In this document: positions 12,178-23,141 of the stretch, one piece after another
Layout of the letters: every line of letters starts with the position of its first letter
Position numbering within the stretch: position 1 is the stretch's first letter
Assembly (NCBI RefSeq): GCF_002197645.1
Contig: NZ_CP021874.1
Location: 248,001-312,000, forward strand
Direction: 5' to 3'
Origin: Enterococcus wangshanyuanii
Lineage (GTDB): Bacteria > Bacillota > Bacilli > Lactobacillales > Enterococcaceae
DNA length: 64,000 nt
Notes under the pieces: model-generated
The model's input: the letters and a program-made list of their open reading frames with translations, nothing else
Databases searched by the model: none
What the model was told of the DNA's origin: nothing
Made by a program: the position numbers and the translations under genes

Positions 12178-13344
12178 ATGAAAAATGAAAAGGAAAAAGA
12201 AAAGCGTCTTTCGTGGTTTTGGCGCTGGTTTTTGAATAATCAGGTCGTTACTGCGTTATTGATCGTGCTATTGATTTTATTGATTATTTTAGTTTTTACC
12301 AAAGTCTCGTATCTTTTTACACCTGTTTGGCAGTTTATTGGTGTCGTCGGGTTGCCGCTGATCATGGCGGGCATCCTGTATTATCTAATGAATCCGGTAG
12401 TTGATTTTTTAGAAAAAAAACAGGTACCAAGAATTTGGAGCATTATTGGTTTGTTCATTATTGTTGTTGCGTTGATCATCTGGGGATTGGTCGTGATTGT
12501 ACCGAAAATCCAAGAGCAAACCATTAGCTTTGGGAATCATTTCCCCCAATATATCGAAACGATCGATAAAAAGATGCAGGAAATTTTAAGTGATCCGCTT
12601 TTCGCACAATTCCGTACACAGTTAGAGGATATGGGCGACAAACTGACTAATTCGTTAGGCGATGTGATCCGTAATATTTCTACATTTACCGTTCAAGGAT
12701 TAGGAAGTTTTGTTGGTGCTGTAGCGACTGTTTTTGTGGCAATTGTTACCATGCCGTTTATCTTGTTCTATCTTCTAAAAGATGGGAAGCAACTGGCCCC
12801 ATATCTTATGAAATTTTTACCGAATAAAATGCGTAAACCAACATTGAAGGTTTTGAGTGAAGTCAACGAACAAGTGTCATCATATATTCGCGGACAGTTG
12901 ACGGTTGCTTTCGCAGTTGCGGTGATGTTCATTATAGGGTTTTCAGTCATCGGACTTGATTATGCGATCACGTTAGGGATCACAGCTGGATTTTTGAATT
13001 TGATTCCATATCTTGGTTCATTTTTAGCAATGATTCCAGCTATATTTTTAGGGATCGTAGGTGGTCCTATTCTATTAGTAAAAGTTTTGGTCGTTTTTGT
13101 TATTGAACAAACGATCGAGGGCCGTGTGATTTCACCGCTTGTTTTAGGTAGTCAGCTGGATATTCATCCAGTAACGATTTTAGTGGTGTTATTGACTTCT
13201 GGAAAGCTTTTTGGAGTAGTTGGTGTGATTCTGGGGATTCCAGTATATGCGGCGGCTAAAGTTATTATTACGCATATTTTTGAATGGTATAAAGATGTAT
13301 CAAGTTTGTATCATGAGGAAGAAGTGCAGAATCAAGAAGAATAA
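12178..13344 (+). CDS. AI-2E family transporter (DUF20 permease)
   Basis: A 388-aa integral membrane protein with about seven to eight hydrophobic segments and the typical large central polar region (about residues 110-165). The signatures IPYLGSFLAMIPAIFLG and EGRVISPLVLG-LDIHPVTI belong to the AI-2E/TqsA (YdbI/PerM) superfamily. Members export or import varied small molecules, and for this one the substrate cannot be told. It begins 5 bp after the EIIA-like gene, with AGGAG inside that gene's end, so the two are an operon closed by the terminator at 13345. Confidence 0.88.
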   Translation: MKNEKEKEKRLSWFWRWFLNNQVVTALLIVLLILLIILVFTKVSYLFTPVWQFIGVVGLPLIMAGILYYLMNPVVDFLEKKQVPRIWSIIGLFIIVVALIIWGLVVIVPKIQEQTISFGNHFPQYIETIDKKMQEILSDPLFAQFRTQLEDMGDKLTNSLGDVIRNISTFTVQGLGSFVGAVATVFVAIVTMPFILFYLLKDGKQLAPYLMKFLPNKMRKPTLKVLSEVNEQVSSYIRGQLTVAFAVAVMFIIGFSVIGLDYAITLGITAGFLNLIPYLGSFLAMIPAIFLGIVGGPILLVKVLVVFVIEQTIEGRVISPLVLGSQLDIHPVTILVVLLTSGKLFGVVGVILGIPVYAAAKVIITHIFEWYKDVSSLYHEEEVQNQEE

Positions 13345-13383
13345 AAGAAGCTGAAACAGATTTTTTATCTGTTTCAGCTTCTT
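13345..13383. terminator. Bidirectional terminator between AI-2E gene and azoR
   Basis: A perfect 17-bp stem (13345-13361 with 13367-13383) with a 5-T loop. Both strands show T-rich flanks, so it can serve the plus-strand permease gene and the convergent azoreductase gene. It starts immediately after the permease stop codon. Confidence 0.93.
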
Positions 13384-13388
13384 TTATA

Positions 13389-14021
<633 letters not shown>

Positions 14022-14058
14022 TTAAATACCGAAGTATCTTTATTTGTAAACAAGACTT

Positions 14059-14087
14059 ATTTTACTAATAAAAAGTAAGAAAATCAA
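14059..14087 (-). promoter_or_regulatory. azoR promoter (minus strand)
   Basis: On the minus strand TTGATT (14082-14087) is followed after 17 bp by TAAAAT (14059-14064). Between it and the gene lies a small hairpin, ATAC-TTCG-GTAT, near 14026-14037. The spacing is ideal and the hexamers are good. Confidence 0.65.
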
Positions 14088-14317
14088 TGATTTTGCGAAA
14101 ATTACATAAAAATTATTTGTATATAATTTTTGAAAGAAAGACAGAGATTGATAAAATGCAATAAACCTTACTATTTTGAATGATCATTTCAGATGTATAA
14201 ATGTGTTTTTCTTAAACGTAAGCAAAAGTGATCGTTAAATAGATCGTGATTTTCTTATTTTGAGACAGCTTATTACATTCTTTTATTCGTTTCTAAAAAA
14301 ATTCTAAATTCCTTTTT
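14088..14317. other. AT-rich gap between azoR and licT regulatory regions
   Basis: About 230 bp of AT-rich sequence separate the divergent azoR and licT promoters. I see no open frame with a ribosome binding site, no repeat copy and no clear hairpin here. Confidence 0.5.
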
Positions 14318-14355
14318 TGAAAAGGGTTGCATCTGTTTTAAAATAATGGTATGCT
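14318..14355 (+). promoter_or_regulatory. licT promoter with cre-like site
   Basis: TTGCAT at 14327-14332, a 17-bp spacer and TATGCT at 14350-14355 with TGG (extended -10). A cre-like sequence, TGAAAAGGGTTGCA (14318-14331), overlaps the -35 and matches nine of the ten fixed positions of the CcpA consensus, with G instead of the central C. CcpA control of a beta-glucoside operon is expected; this particular site is a guess. Confidence 0.65.
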
Positions 14356-14368
14356 AAGCATGCAATAA

Positions 14369-14441
14369 GGATTGTTACTGTTCGGCAGGCAAAACCAGAA
14401 TCTTCCATAAGTTTGTAGTAGTGGGCGGATTCTAGGTTTTT
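14369..14441 (+). promoter_or_regulatory. RAT antiterminator and terminator before licT
   Basis: A ribonucleic antiterminator (RAT) at 14369-14396 begins GGATTGTTACTG and ends GGCAGGCAAAACC. It overlaps the left arm of a terminator: AAACCAGAATC pairs with GATTCTAGGTTT, followed by a T run ending near 14441. This is the classic LicT/BglG switch: bound LicT stabilises the RAT and prevents the terminator from forming. Confidence 0.92.
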
Positions 14442-14472
14442 TTCATTTGTATTTGTAAAAGTGAGGTTCATC

Positions 14473-15312
14473 ATGTATATTGAAAAAATTTTAAACAACA
14501 ATGTCGTTATGACAAAAAATGAATCAGGTGAAGAAATTGTCTGTATGGGCCGTGGATTAGCGTTTCAAAAAAAAGTCGGTGACTTGATCGATCCAACATT
14601 TATTGAAAAAGAGTTTGTTTTAAAGGATTCTGTTACCTCAGGTCAATTTCAGCAATTATTTGCAGATATTCCTATGGAGGAAGTTGAGGTCGTTAAAAAG
14701 ATCGTTGATATGGCTGAAGCAGATTTGGGTATTGAGCTCTCTTCAAATATCTACTTAACCCTAACGGATCACATTCACTATGCAATAATGCGGGCAAAAG
14801 AGGGATTGGAGATGCCCAATCCGTTGATGTTTGAAACTAAAAAGTTTTATCCTAAAGAGTTTGCGATCGCTAAAAAGGGTGTAGAGTTGATCAAAGAAAA
14901 ATTGGCTGTTGATTTTTCTGAGAGTGAAGCAGGCTTTATTGCTTTTCACATTGTCAACAGTGAACAAGCGAACGGGAATATGGAAGTGACCATGTCAGCA
15001 ACCGAGATGGTACGGGATATCCTAACGATCATCAGTCGTTACTTTGGGAAACCATTTGACGAAGATTCCTTGAATTATCAACGAATCGTGACACATCTGC
15101 AATATTTTGCACAACGTTACTTGCAAAATGAAGCACACGATGAAGAAGATGATTTTCTCTATGAATTGATTCAAAGCAAGTATCCGAAAGCTTTTCAATC
15201 GGTACAAAGAATCAATGATTACCTAGTTAAGACATACCAAAAGCCGATCGATAAGGCTGAACAAATTTATCTAACCATACATATCCAACGAGTGGTTGGA
15301 GATAAAAAGTAG
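14473..15312 (+). CDS. licT: BglG/LicT-type transcription antiterminator
   Basis: An RNA-binding antiterminator controlling the beta-glucoside genes that follow. It has 279 aa from ATG 14473; an in-frame GTG at 14461 is rejected because GTGAGG there is the ribosome binding site. It carries an N-terminal RNA-binding CAT domain (residues 1-55, NNNVVMTKNESGEEIVCMGRG) and two PRD domains. The PTS-phosphorylatable histidines known from LicT are at H100, H159, H208 and H270. It sits between two RAT/terminator elements, so it probably controls its own transcript and that of bglP. Confidence 0.95.
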   Translation: MYIEKILNNNVVMTKNESGEEIVCMGRGLAFQKKVGDLIDPTFIEKEFVLKDSVTSGQFQQLFADIPMEEVEVVKKIVDMAEADLGIELSSNIYLTLTDHIHYAIMRAKEGLEMPNPLMFETKKFYPKEFAIAKKGVELIKEKLAVDFSESEAGFIAFHIVNSEQANGNMEVTMSATEMVRDILTIISRYFGKPFDEDSLNYQRIVTHLQYFAQRYLQNEAHDEEDDFLYELIQSKYPKAFQSVQRINDYLVKTYQKPIDKAEQIYLTIHIQRVVGDKK

Positions 15313-15338
15313 TTTCATCAATGACATTCAATCATAGC

Positions 15339-15451
15339 GGATTGTTACTGAATTAGCAGGCAAAACCTAGATTGAAAAAACAAACGATTCATCTATACGT
15401 ATTTTCTTTATGTGTAGGCGAGTATTGTTTTTTCAGTTTAGGTTTTTTTAT
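15339..15451 (+). promoter_or_regulatory. RAT antiterminator and terminator before bglP
   Basis: A second RAT (15339-15367; GGATTGTTACTG ... AGCAGGCAAAACC) is followed by an overlapping terminator with long arms (AAACCTA...GAAAAAACAA with TTGTTTTTTC...TAGGTTT) and a T run to about 15451. The duplicated switch between licT and bglP would let LicT limit readthrough twice. Confidence 0.92.
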
Positions 15452-15538
15452 ATAAAAAAATCAAAAATATGGACTGTATTCTTTTTATTTAATGAGAAAG
15501 AATACTACGCCTGAAAAATAGGAAAAGGAGAAAAAATT

Positions 15539-17410
15539 ATGAGTAAAAATCAAGAAATCGCTGAACGCGTGTTATCCATGGTTGGCGGAGAAGAGAATGT
15601 GAATAGTGTTGTACACTGTGCAACTCGTTTACGTTTTAAGTTGAAAGATGAGGAAAAAGCAGCAACAGATAAATTGAATGAAGATCCAGATGTCATTCAA
15701 GTTGTTAGAAGCGGAGGACAATATCAAGTTGTTATCGGCAGCCACGTGAGTGATGTTTATAAAGAATTGATGGCTCACAGTGGATTAGGTGACAATAGTG
15801 AAACGAAAGATGAAGGGCCAAAAGGAAATATCTTTAATCAATTGATCGACATTATTTCATCGATCTTTACTCCTTTCTTGGGAGCAATGGCTGGAGCTGG
15901 GGTTTTAAAAGGATTCTTAACTTTAGCTGTAACATTGAATTGGCTAACTGTAGAGTCTGGTGTTTATGTGGTACTCTTTTCAATCGCTGATGGTATTTTT
16001 ACCTTCTTACCGATTCTTTTAGCATTTACAGCAGCGAAGAAATTTAAGACGAATGAATTTTTGGCAGTCTGTTTAGCAATGGCGCTTGTTCATCCAAGTA
16101 TTTCAGCCTTAGCAGGTAATACGCTAAGTTTTGCCGGAATTCCTGTAATTATTGGCGCAAGTGCGTATACATCGTCAGTTATTCCAATTATTTTGGCTGT
16201 TTTTGTACAAAGCTATGTTGAACGCTTTTTCAAAAAAGTTATTCCGTCATTCTTGCAAATCATTTGTGTTCCATTAGCAGTTTTCTTGGTAATGGCACCA
16301 GTGACATTTATCGCAATTGGTCCAATCGGTACAATCTTAGGTGATCTATTAGGTAAAGGCTACAATGGTATTTATGGCTTCAGCCCAATTATTGCAGGGG
16401 CTGTGATGGGTGGTTTATGGCAAGTCTTCGTAATGTTTGGGATGCACTGGGGCTTTGTGCCGATCATGATGCTGAACCTATCAGAAGCAGGTGGTGGTGT
16501 TGATACAATGGCGCCAATGCTTTTACCAGCTGTTTTAGCACAAGGTGGAGCAGCGTTAGCCGTCTTCTTTATTACAAAAAATGTGAAATTAAAAGGGTTA
16601 GCGTTGTCTTCTGCAATGACTTCTGTTTTCGGGATCACTGAACCGACAGTATATGGTGTAACGCTTCCTTTGAAAAAACCGTTTATCGCGGCTTGTATTG
16701 GTGGCGCGATCGGTGGTGCGTATATTGGTTTCAGTCATGTTCAAAACTATGTATTTGGTTTGATCAGCCTCTTGAGTTTACCAGGATTTATCCCGCAAGA
16801 AACGAAAGATACTTCAGGCATGATCGCTGCGATCATCGGAACGGCAATCGCCTTTGTAGTTGCTTTTATTCTAACATTTATCTTGAGATTTGATGACAAA
16901 GTAGAAGCGACTGGCATAGAAACAACAAAAGAAAAGGAAGAAGCATCAAAGGGAGATAAAATTGTTTTATCAAGTCCATTAACTGGAACGATCGTTCCAT
17001 TGGATAAAGTAGAAGATCAAGTCTTTTCATCTGGCGCCTTAGGCAAAGGAATCGCTGTTGAACCGACTTTAGGTGAGCTTTATGCTCCAGCAGATGGTGA
17101 GATCACAACATTATTCCCTACAGGACATGCTGTCGGTATTACTACAGTCGATGGTGCAGAAGTGTTGATGCATATCGGTATGGATACTGTTGAGATGGAT
17201 GGCGATGGCTTTGAAATTCTTGCCAAGCAAGGCGATCAAGTGAAACAAGGCGATTTATTGATCAAATTTGATATCGATAAAATCAAAGCAGCAGGACATC
17301 CAGTGGTGACACCGATCGTCGTGACAAATAGCGCAGATTTTCTTGATGTCCTAGATATGGACCAAGCCGAAGTCCTTCACGGTGAAGACTTCTTAGCGGT
17401 TGTTCGTTAA
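15539..17410 (+). CDS. bglP: PTS beta-glucoside transporter EIIBCA
   Basis: Imports and phosphorylates aryl- and beta-glucosides. It is a 623-aa fusion in B-C-A order: the EIIB domain with phosphocysteine C27 (VVHCATRLRFKL), the membrane EIIC domain (about residues 100-460, about ten hydrophobic segments), and a glucose-type EIIA domain with phosphohistidine H545 (LMHIGMDTVEMDG). AAAGGAG precedes ATG 15539. The product is hydrolysed by the neighbouring GH1 enzyme. Substrate range within beta-glucosides cannot be told from sequence. Confidence 0.95.
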   Translation: MSKNQEIAERVLSMVGGEENVNSVVHCATRLRFKLKDEEKAATDKLNEDPDVIQVVRSGGQYQVVIGSHVSDVYKELMAHSGLGDNSETKDEGPKGNIFNQLIDIISSIFTPFLGAMAGAGVLKGFLTLAVTLNWLTVESGVYVVLFSIADGIFTFLPILLAFTAAKKFKTNEFLAVCLAMALVHPSISALAGNTLSFAGIPVIIGASAYTSSVIPIILAVFVQSYVERFFKKVIPSFLQIICVPLAVFLVMAPVTFIAIGPIGTILGDLLGKGYNGIYGFSPIIAGAVMGGLWQVFVMFGMHWGFVPIMMLNLSEAGGGVDTMAPMLLPAVLAQGGAALAVFFITKNVKLKGLALSSAMTSVFGITEPTVYGVTLPLKKPFIAACIGGAIGGAYIGFSHVQNYVFGLISLLSLPGFIPQETKDTSGMIAAIIGTAIAFVVAFILTFILRFDDKVEATGIETTKEKEEASKGDKIVLSSPLTGTIVPLDKVEDQVFSSGALGKGIAVEPTLGELYAPADGEITTLFPTGHAVGITTVDGAEVLMHIGMDTVEMDGDGFEILAKQGDQVKQGDLLIKFDIDKIKAAGHPVVTPIVVTNSADFLDVLDMDQAEVLHGEDFLAVVR

Positions 17411-17509
17411 ACAATTTCTTAAGTATTTTTGAGTCAGTATTATGAAAAAAAGGTATAATTGTCATGTGACAAAAAGTAGAATCATTCATTTTATCTAGAT
17501 ACACATGAA
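17411..17509 (+). promoter_or_regulatory. bglP-bgl gap with possible promoter
   Basis: TATAAT at 17454-17459 is preceded by AGG. The expected -35 region has no good match, so a separate promoter for the beta-glucosidase is only possible, not shown. No terminator follows bglP, so readthrough is likely. Confidence 0.35.
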
Positions 17510-17604
17510 AGCCTTTCGGAAAAAAGGAAAAATAGAGTAAGGTCAAAAGAGCCTAGTTGATTTTTCCTCTTTTCTATCAAGGCTAAAGGACTGATTACGC
17601 TTTT
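17510..17604 (+). other. Structured element R, copy 3
   Basis: A diverged copy of the element found at 9427 and 9697, here in the leader of the 6-phospho-beta-glucosidase gene. The outer stem AGCCTT (17510-17515) pairs with AAGGCT (17579-17584), replacing AGTCTC/GAGACT of copy 2. Inside are GGAAAAA with TTTTTCC and AGG with CCT around the shared loop TCAAAAGA; the 3' end is again ...ACGCTTTTAA. It ends directly before AAAGGAGG of the gene. Confidence 0.6.
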
Positions 17605-17606
17605 AA

Positions 17607-19076
<1,470 letters not shown>

Positions 19077-19083
19077 TATTTTT

Positions 19084-19128
19084 GCAGCTGAACTGTAACG
19101 TTTAAAGTTATAGTCAGCTGTTTTTTTA
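19084..19128 (+). terminator. Terminator after 6-phospho-beta-glucosidase
   Basis: CAGCTGA pairs with TCAGCTG, with a further AACGTTTAAAGTT-type inner pairing, followed by seven T. Confidence 0.88.
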
Positions 19129-19187
19129 GTTGAAGCGATCGTTCAGCTATTGTATAGTTGTGCTAAGTTTTCAAAGGAGGAAAAGCG

Positions 19188-19763
19188 ATGACAAGACCTT
19201 CGTTACACCATTTATTTTTTATTATTATTGGACCAAGCGGCTCTGGAAAGACAAAAGTTGCAGAAGCTGTATTTCCAAAAGAATACAAAGTGATTTCCCA
19301 TACGACTCGACCAAAGAGGACAGGAGAACAAGAGGGAACTGATTACTATTTTGAAACACAACAACATTTCCAACAATTGATTGAATCAAAGGCGTTAGCA
19401 GAGTACGATACGTATAATGAACAAAAATATGGAGTGGGAATTGATGAGTTGTTGCGGAAAACAACGGAACATTATGCCTATGATGTTTTGACCTTTCAAG
19501 GATTTCAAGCAATTGAAGCGTTGTTTAAACCGATGGTGATTCCGATTTTTTTAGATGTATCTAAAGAAAATGTAATCGCAAGACTGCAGGAAAGAGGAGA
19601 GCTTCCTGAGATCATCAAGGAGCGTTCTGCTTTGTATGATCAAGAGATACAAAATAAAGAAAAAATCATTCGATATTCTCCACACTTCATTATTGATGCA
19701 AATCAGCCGTTTGAACACGTTGTGAATACATTAAAGCAAATTATAGATATTAGTATAAAATGA
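19188..19763 (+). CDS. Guanylate-kinase-like P-loop protein
   Basis: A 191-aa protein with an N-terminal P-loop (IIGPSGSGKTKVAE), the GMP-binding-like stretch SHTTRPKRTGEQEGTDYYF and a C-terminal helical lid, all matching the guanylate kinase fold. Like guanylate kinase it reads TTRxxRxGE...DYxF, so kinase activity on GMP or a related nucleotide is possible. The housekeeping gmk normally lies beside rpoZ or remA-type genes, and this isolated copy is probably a paralogue. AAAGGAGG precedes ATG 19188. Function beyond the fold is open. Confidence 0.75.
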   Translation: MTRPSLHHLFFIIIGPSGSGKTKVAEAVFPKEYKVISHTTRPKRTGEQEGTDYYFETQQHFQQLIESKALAEYDTYNEQKYGVGIDELLRKTTEHYAYDVLTFQGFQAIEALFKPMVIPIFLDVSKENVIARLQERGELPEIIKERSALYDQEIQNKEKIIRYSPHFIIDANQPFEHVVNTLKQIIDISIK

Positions 19764-19879
19764 ATCGTTCAGTTCCTTAAGCACTTCTTGTTCCTCCTTC
19801 TCAATAAGTACGTTTGCTTGCTGAAATCTGGAGACACGTATAAAATAAACTCTAGGAGACATTCGGAGGGGGAAGTCGA

Positions 19880-20707
19880 ATGGAGAAATTTAAACTATCG
19901 AAAGATGTCTATGTAGAAACGGTTGCAATTCGAATAAAAGATGTAGAAACGATGGTCAGCTTTTATAAGAATGTGTTGGGTTTTGTGTTGAAATTAGAAG
20001 AAAATAATTTGTCTATTTTTGGTTCTCAAAAAAGAGATAGCCGATTACTGATATTAGAAGAAGCAGAATCCGAGCAGGTGGAACGAACTAAGAGTTCTAT
20101 TTGTTTTTCTTTGTTGATTCCAACGTTAGAAGAATTTAGCGGTCTTTTGAGACGAATCACCGTTCATGATTATCCGATCACACGTGCAATTCAAAAAGAC
20201 GGTCGGAAAAGTGTTTTTTTAAGCGATCCGGAAGGTAATGACATTGCAATTACTTATAATGATGAAACTGGGCTAACGAGAACGGAATCTCAGGAACTGG
20301 ATATTCAGCGTTTGATCAAGTCTAGCAAAGTATTATATACGAATCTGTCTCCAGAAGTCAGATTGGATCAAGTGAAGTTATATGTCGATGATAGGGTAGA
20401 GCATTATCATTTTTATCAAGAAATTTTAGGAATGGTGCCTAAATCGAATAGCGAGAATACATTAGCGATCAATGATCATAACTTTTTTATTCATTTGGAG
20501 CATTCAGAAGATTTGAACGAGCAAAGAAATGAAAAAGAAACTTTAGGAATTGATTTTTTTGTGCTGAATGTCGATCATGAAGAGGAAATGATTCGCTTGA
20601 AAGGACATTTGGAAAAAGAAAATCAAGAATTTTTTATCGATAATAAACGAAAGATATTGACTATCTATGATCCAAGCCATATTGAATGGTGGTTTGTAAG
20701 AAACTAA
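19880..20707 (+). CDS. Two-domain VOC (glyoxalase-fold) protein
   Basis: A 275-aa protein with two vicinal-oxygen-chelate modules: one at about residues 10-130 (VAIRIKDVETMVSFYKNVLGFVL...) and one at about 165-275 (VKLYVDDRVEHYHFYQEILGMV...). This layout is that of CatE-like extradiol dioxygenases and related proteins, but the metal-ligand pattern is not clear enough to predict catalysis. It starts at ATG 19880 after GGAGGGGGAAG. The serine hydrolase gene begins 14 bp later, so they are probably co-transcribed. Confidence 0.75.
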   Translation: MEKFKLSKDVYVETVAIRIKDVETMVSFYKNVLGFVLKLEENNLSIFGSQKRDSRLLILEEAESEQVERTKSSICFSLLIPTLEEFSGLLRRITVHDYPITRAIQKDGRKSVFLSDPEGNDIAITYNDETGLTRTESQELDIQRLIKSSKVLYTNLSPEVRLDQVKLYVDDRVEHYHFYQEILGMVPKSNSENTLAINDHNFFIHLEHSEDLNEQRNEKETLGIDFFVLNVDHEEEMIRLKGHLEKENQEFFIDNKRKILTIYDPSHIEWWFVRN

Positions 20708-20721
20708 GAGGAAAAAATAAA

Positions 20722-21729
20722 ATGTACGATAAAACAAAAGAAAAAATCAATCAGCTCATGGATGAAGAAACGTTTTCGGGCGTGAGCTTTTCATTCATCT
20801 TAAAAGACTGCAGTGAAGACTATACATGGGGCAATGCTCAAGTTATTCCAAGTACAGAGCCGCTTACCCCTTCACTGCTTTTTGACGTGGCTTCTTTGAC
20901 GAAAGTCGTTTGTACAACAACGGTTGTTCTTCAGCTACTGGAAGCTGGCTTGATTGATCTGGATCAGCCGTTGAATAAATATTTGCCAGCTTTTGATGAC
21001 GAAAAAATAACGATTCGGCATTTATTGACCCATACATCAGATATCCAAAGCTACATTGAAAACCGTGATCGATTATCCAAAGAAGAACTGCGGGAAGCAT
21101 ACTATCATGTTCGATCTGGTGATTTGCTAGGAAAAAAAGTAGCCTACACAGATACGGGAACGATTCTCTTAGGTTTCATGTTGGAAAACATGTTAGGGCA
21201 GGATGCTATTGTCATTTTTAAAGAACGGGTTCTAGAACCTCTGGGTATGAATGAAAGTTGTTTTTTACCAAAAGAGCCTTTGAAAACCGTTCCTACTGAA
21301 AATCATCCAATTAGAGGACTCATTCGTGGGCAGACGCATGATCCAAAAGCGTTGGTTCTAGCTGAACATGCCGGAAATGCAGGACTCTTTTCCAACTTAA
21401 TTGATTTAAAAAAATTTGTTAAAATGTACCTGAATGATGGTGTGTCACAACCGATACAGTTTTTGAAAAAAGAAACGATCGAATCGCTTTTATCGGATCA
21501 AACACCAGATAAAATAGGACACCGTTCACTTGGGTGGGATTTATTGGATGATAGAGAAAGCCGTCCATTATTATTCCATACAGGATATACGGGGACTTTT
21601 TTACTGATTGATGTCCCGAAAAAAGAAGCATTTATTTTTCTTTCAAATCGTGTTCATCCGATCGATCGAAGAGCAGACTATATTCAAAAGCGTGATGAGC
21701 TGATTCAGGTGTATTTAAAAGAAAAATAA
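20722..21729 (+). CDS. Serine hydrolase, beta-lactamase class C family
   Basis: A 335-aa protein of the class C beta-lactamase/penicillin-binding-protein-like esterase family. The nucleophile motif SxxK is in DVASLTKVVCTT and a YxD-type second motif is in VAYTDTGTI. A C-terminal HTGYTGT may serve as the HxG motif. The start is ATG 20722 with AGAGGAAAAAA; an upstream in-frame ATG at 20686 lies inside the preceding gene and lacks a ribosome binding site. No signal peptide is visible, which suggests a cytoplasmic esterase or peptidase rather than a resistance beta-lactamase. Confidence 0.85.
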   Translation: MYDKTKEKINQLMDEETFSGVSFSFILKDCSEDYTWGNAQVIPSTEPLTPSLLFDVASLTKVVCTTTVVLQLLEAGLIDLDQPLNKYLPAFDDEKITIRHLLTHTSDIQSYIENRDRLSKEELREAYYHVRSGDLLGKKVAYTDTGTILLGFMLENMLGQDAIVIFKERVLEPLGMNESCFLPKEPLKTVPTENHPIRGLIRGQTHDPKALVLAEHAGNAGLFSNLIDLKKFVKMYLNDGVSQPIQFLKKETIESLLSDQTPDKIGHRSLGWDLLDDRESRPLLFHTGYTGTFLLIDVPKKEAFIFLSNRVHPIDRRADYIQKRDELIQVYLKEK

Positions 21730-21761
21730 CAAGCAAAGATGAATCGCTTTCTTTTTAGTGG

Positions 21762-21767
21762 TATAAT
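21762..21767 (+). promoter_or_regulatory. Probable manA promoter
   Basis: TATAAT with TGG in front (extended -10), 34 bp before the manA start codon. No clear -35. Confidence 0.5.
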
Positions 21768-21800
21768 AAATTCGAGCAAAAATGGAAGGAGTCTCTAACA

Positions 21801-22775
21801 ATGCAGCAACCTTTATTTCTAACACCTGTGTTTCAAGAAAAAATTTGGGGTGGCGATCGTTTACATACTGTATTCGGATTTGATCTACCTAGTAACAAGA
21901 TTGGTGAAGATTGGGCAATCAGTGCTCATCCTCATGGCGTAAGTGTTGTGGAAAATGGTGAATTTGCCGGGCAGAAATTGGATGAGCTTTGGGCAAATCA
22001 CCGTGAGTTATTCGGCAATGCCAAAGGAGATGTGTTTCCTTTACTGACAAAGATTTTGGATGCAGAGGATGAGTTATCAGTACAAGTCCATCCAGATGAT
22101 GCCTATGGTTTAGCTCACGAAGGAGAATTAGGGAAAACAGAATGCTGGTATATTATTGATGCGGAACCGGGTTCAACGATTATTTATGGTCATAATGCGA
22201 AGACGCGTGAGGAACTTGAAGTGATGATCAAAGAAGGACGTTGGGATGATTTATTGAGAAAAGTTCCTGTAAAAAAAGGCGACTTTTTCTACGTACCAAG
22301 CGGCACGATCCATGCGATCGGCAAAGGTATCATGATTTTAGAAACACAACAAAGTAGTGATACGACCTATCGAGTGTACGACTATGATCGAAAAGATGAT
22401 CAAGGGCAAACGCGTGAATTACACATCCAGCAATCAGTTGATGTGACGACCGTTCCCGCAAAGGATGCGCAATTAACGATTCAGCAACAAAATCAAGGAC
22501 AATCAAGCATCGTTACTTATTTGAAGACAGCATTTTTCAATGTCTATGAATGGCAAGTCAAAGATATCTTGAAGTTAACGAAAAATGCGCCATATACGTT
22601 GGCTACAGTCATCGATGGTGCGGGAAACTTGGTCGTCGAAAATGAAGCTGGAATGAAAGCTGAAAGCTATGAGTTGAAAAAAGGCAGCAGTTTTATTCTA
22701 CCAAGTGATATAAAAAAATGGCGTATTGAAGGTGACGTGACGATCATTGCATCTGAGCCTGGCGAGAATGCGTAG
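21801..22775 (+). CDS. manA: Mannose-6-phosphate isomerase, class I
   Basis: Interconverts mannose-6-phosphate and fructose-6-phosphate in the cytoplasm. It has 324 aa of the short Firmicutes type with a cupin core. Zinc ligands are visible at H97 (QVHPDD), E114 (GKTECWY) and H171 (GTIHAIGKG). AAGGAG precedes ATG 21801. It forms a single-gene unit with an extended -10 promoter upstream and a hairpin terminator downstream. Confidence 0.95.
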   Translation: MQQPLFLTPVFQEKIWGGDRLHTVFGFDLPSNKIGEDWAISAHPHGVSVVENGEFAGQKLDELWANHRELFGNAKGDVFPLLTKILDAEDELSVQVHPDDAYGLAHEGELGKTECWYIIDAEPGSTIIYGHNAKTREELEVMIKEGRWDDLLRKVPVKKGDFFYVPSGTIHAIGKGIMILETQQSSDTTYRVYDYDRKDDQGQTRELHIQQSVDVTTVPAKDAQLTIQQQNQGQSSIVTYLKTAFFNVYEWQVKDILKLTKNAPYTLATVIDGAGNLVVENEAGMKAESYELKKGSSFILPSDIKKWRIEGDVTIIASEPGENA

Positions 22776-23141
22776 ACATATTGGGACTATTTAGAAATGT
22801 TTGAATCATTAGAATATGTGGCTTATTTGAGCGAAAGATAGAAAGGGGACTGGGACTTAACTCTACGAGTTACGACCTAGTCCTCTTTAAAACGGATAAA
22901 CGGTGGAAGCAGAAGTAACTCCTTTGGAAATAAGCTGAAATTGCTGTAAAACACAACGAGGAACGAGTTGATGTCGCACAGTACCTACTTGGTCACAAAA
23001 ATCTGAAGAACAATTTTCGTGAATTCCTTCTTATTGCTGTAAAACACAACGAAGAATGAGTTGATGTTGCACAGTACCTACTTGGTTCTTGGAGTTGAAC
23101 ACTTCTGTCCCATCCTCTTTTCTAACTAGTTGTTTTGCATG
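22776..23141. repeat. Gap after manA: terminator and two dispersed repeat units
   Basis: The 366-bp gap between manA and the convergent ChW protein gene starts with a hairpin terminator (22844-22889), then holds two 93-bp-spaced units of the dispersed repeat (22940-23032 and 23033 to about 23093). Each begins ATTGCTGTAAAACACAACGA and contains the core GAGTTGATG...CACAGTAC. The right edge (GTCCCATCCTC, 23111-23121) is an inverted copy of GGGACTGGGAC at the left edge, so the whole block has inverted ends. This kind of GAGG-TGGGAC end is frequent in Firmicutes terminators. Confidence 0.7.
22844..22889 (+). terminator. manA terminator
   Basis: AGGGGACT pairs with AGTCCTCT (one G-T pair), with a perfect inner hairpin AACTC-TAC-GAGTT, followed by TTTAA. 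The T run is short. Confidence 0.65.

Noticed and set aside
20722-21729. Beta-lactamase resistance gene
   Set aside because: It is a class C-like fold without signal peptide, in a chromosomal metabolic context; such proteins are mostly esterases or peptidases.
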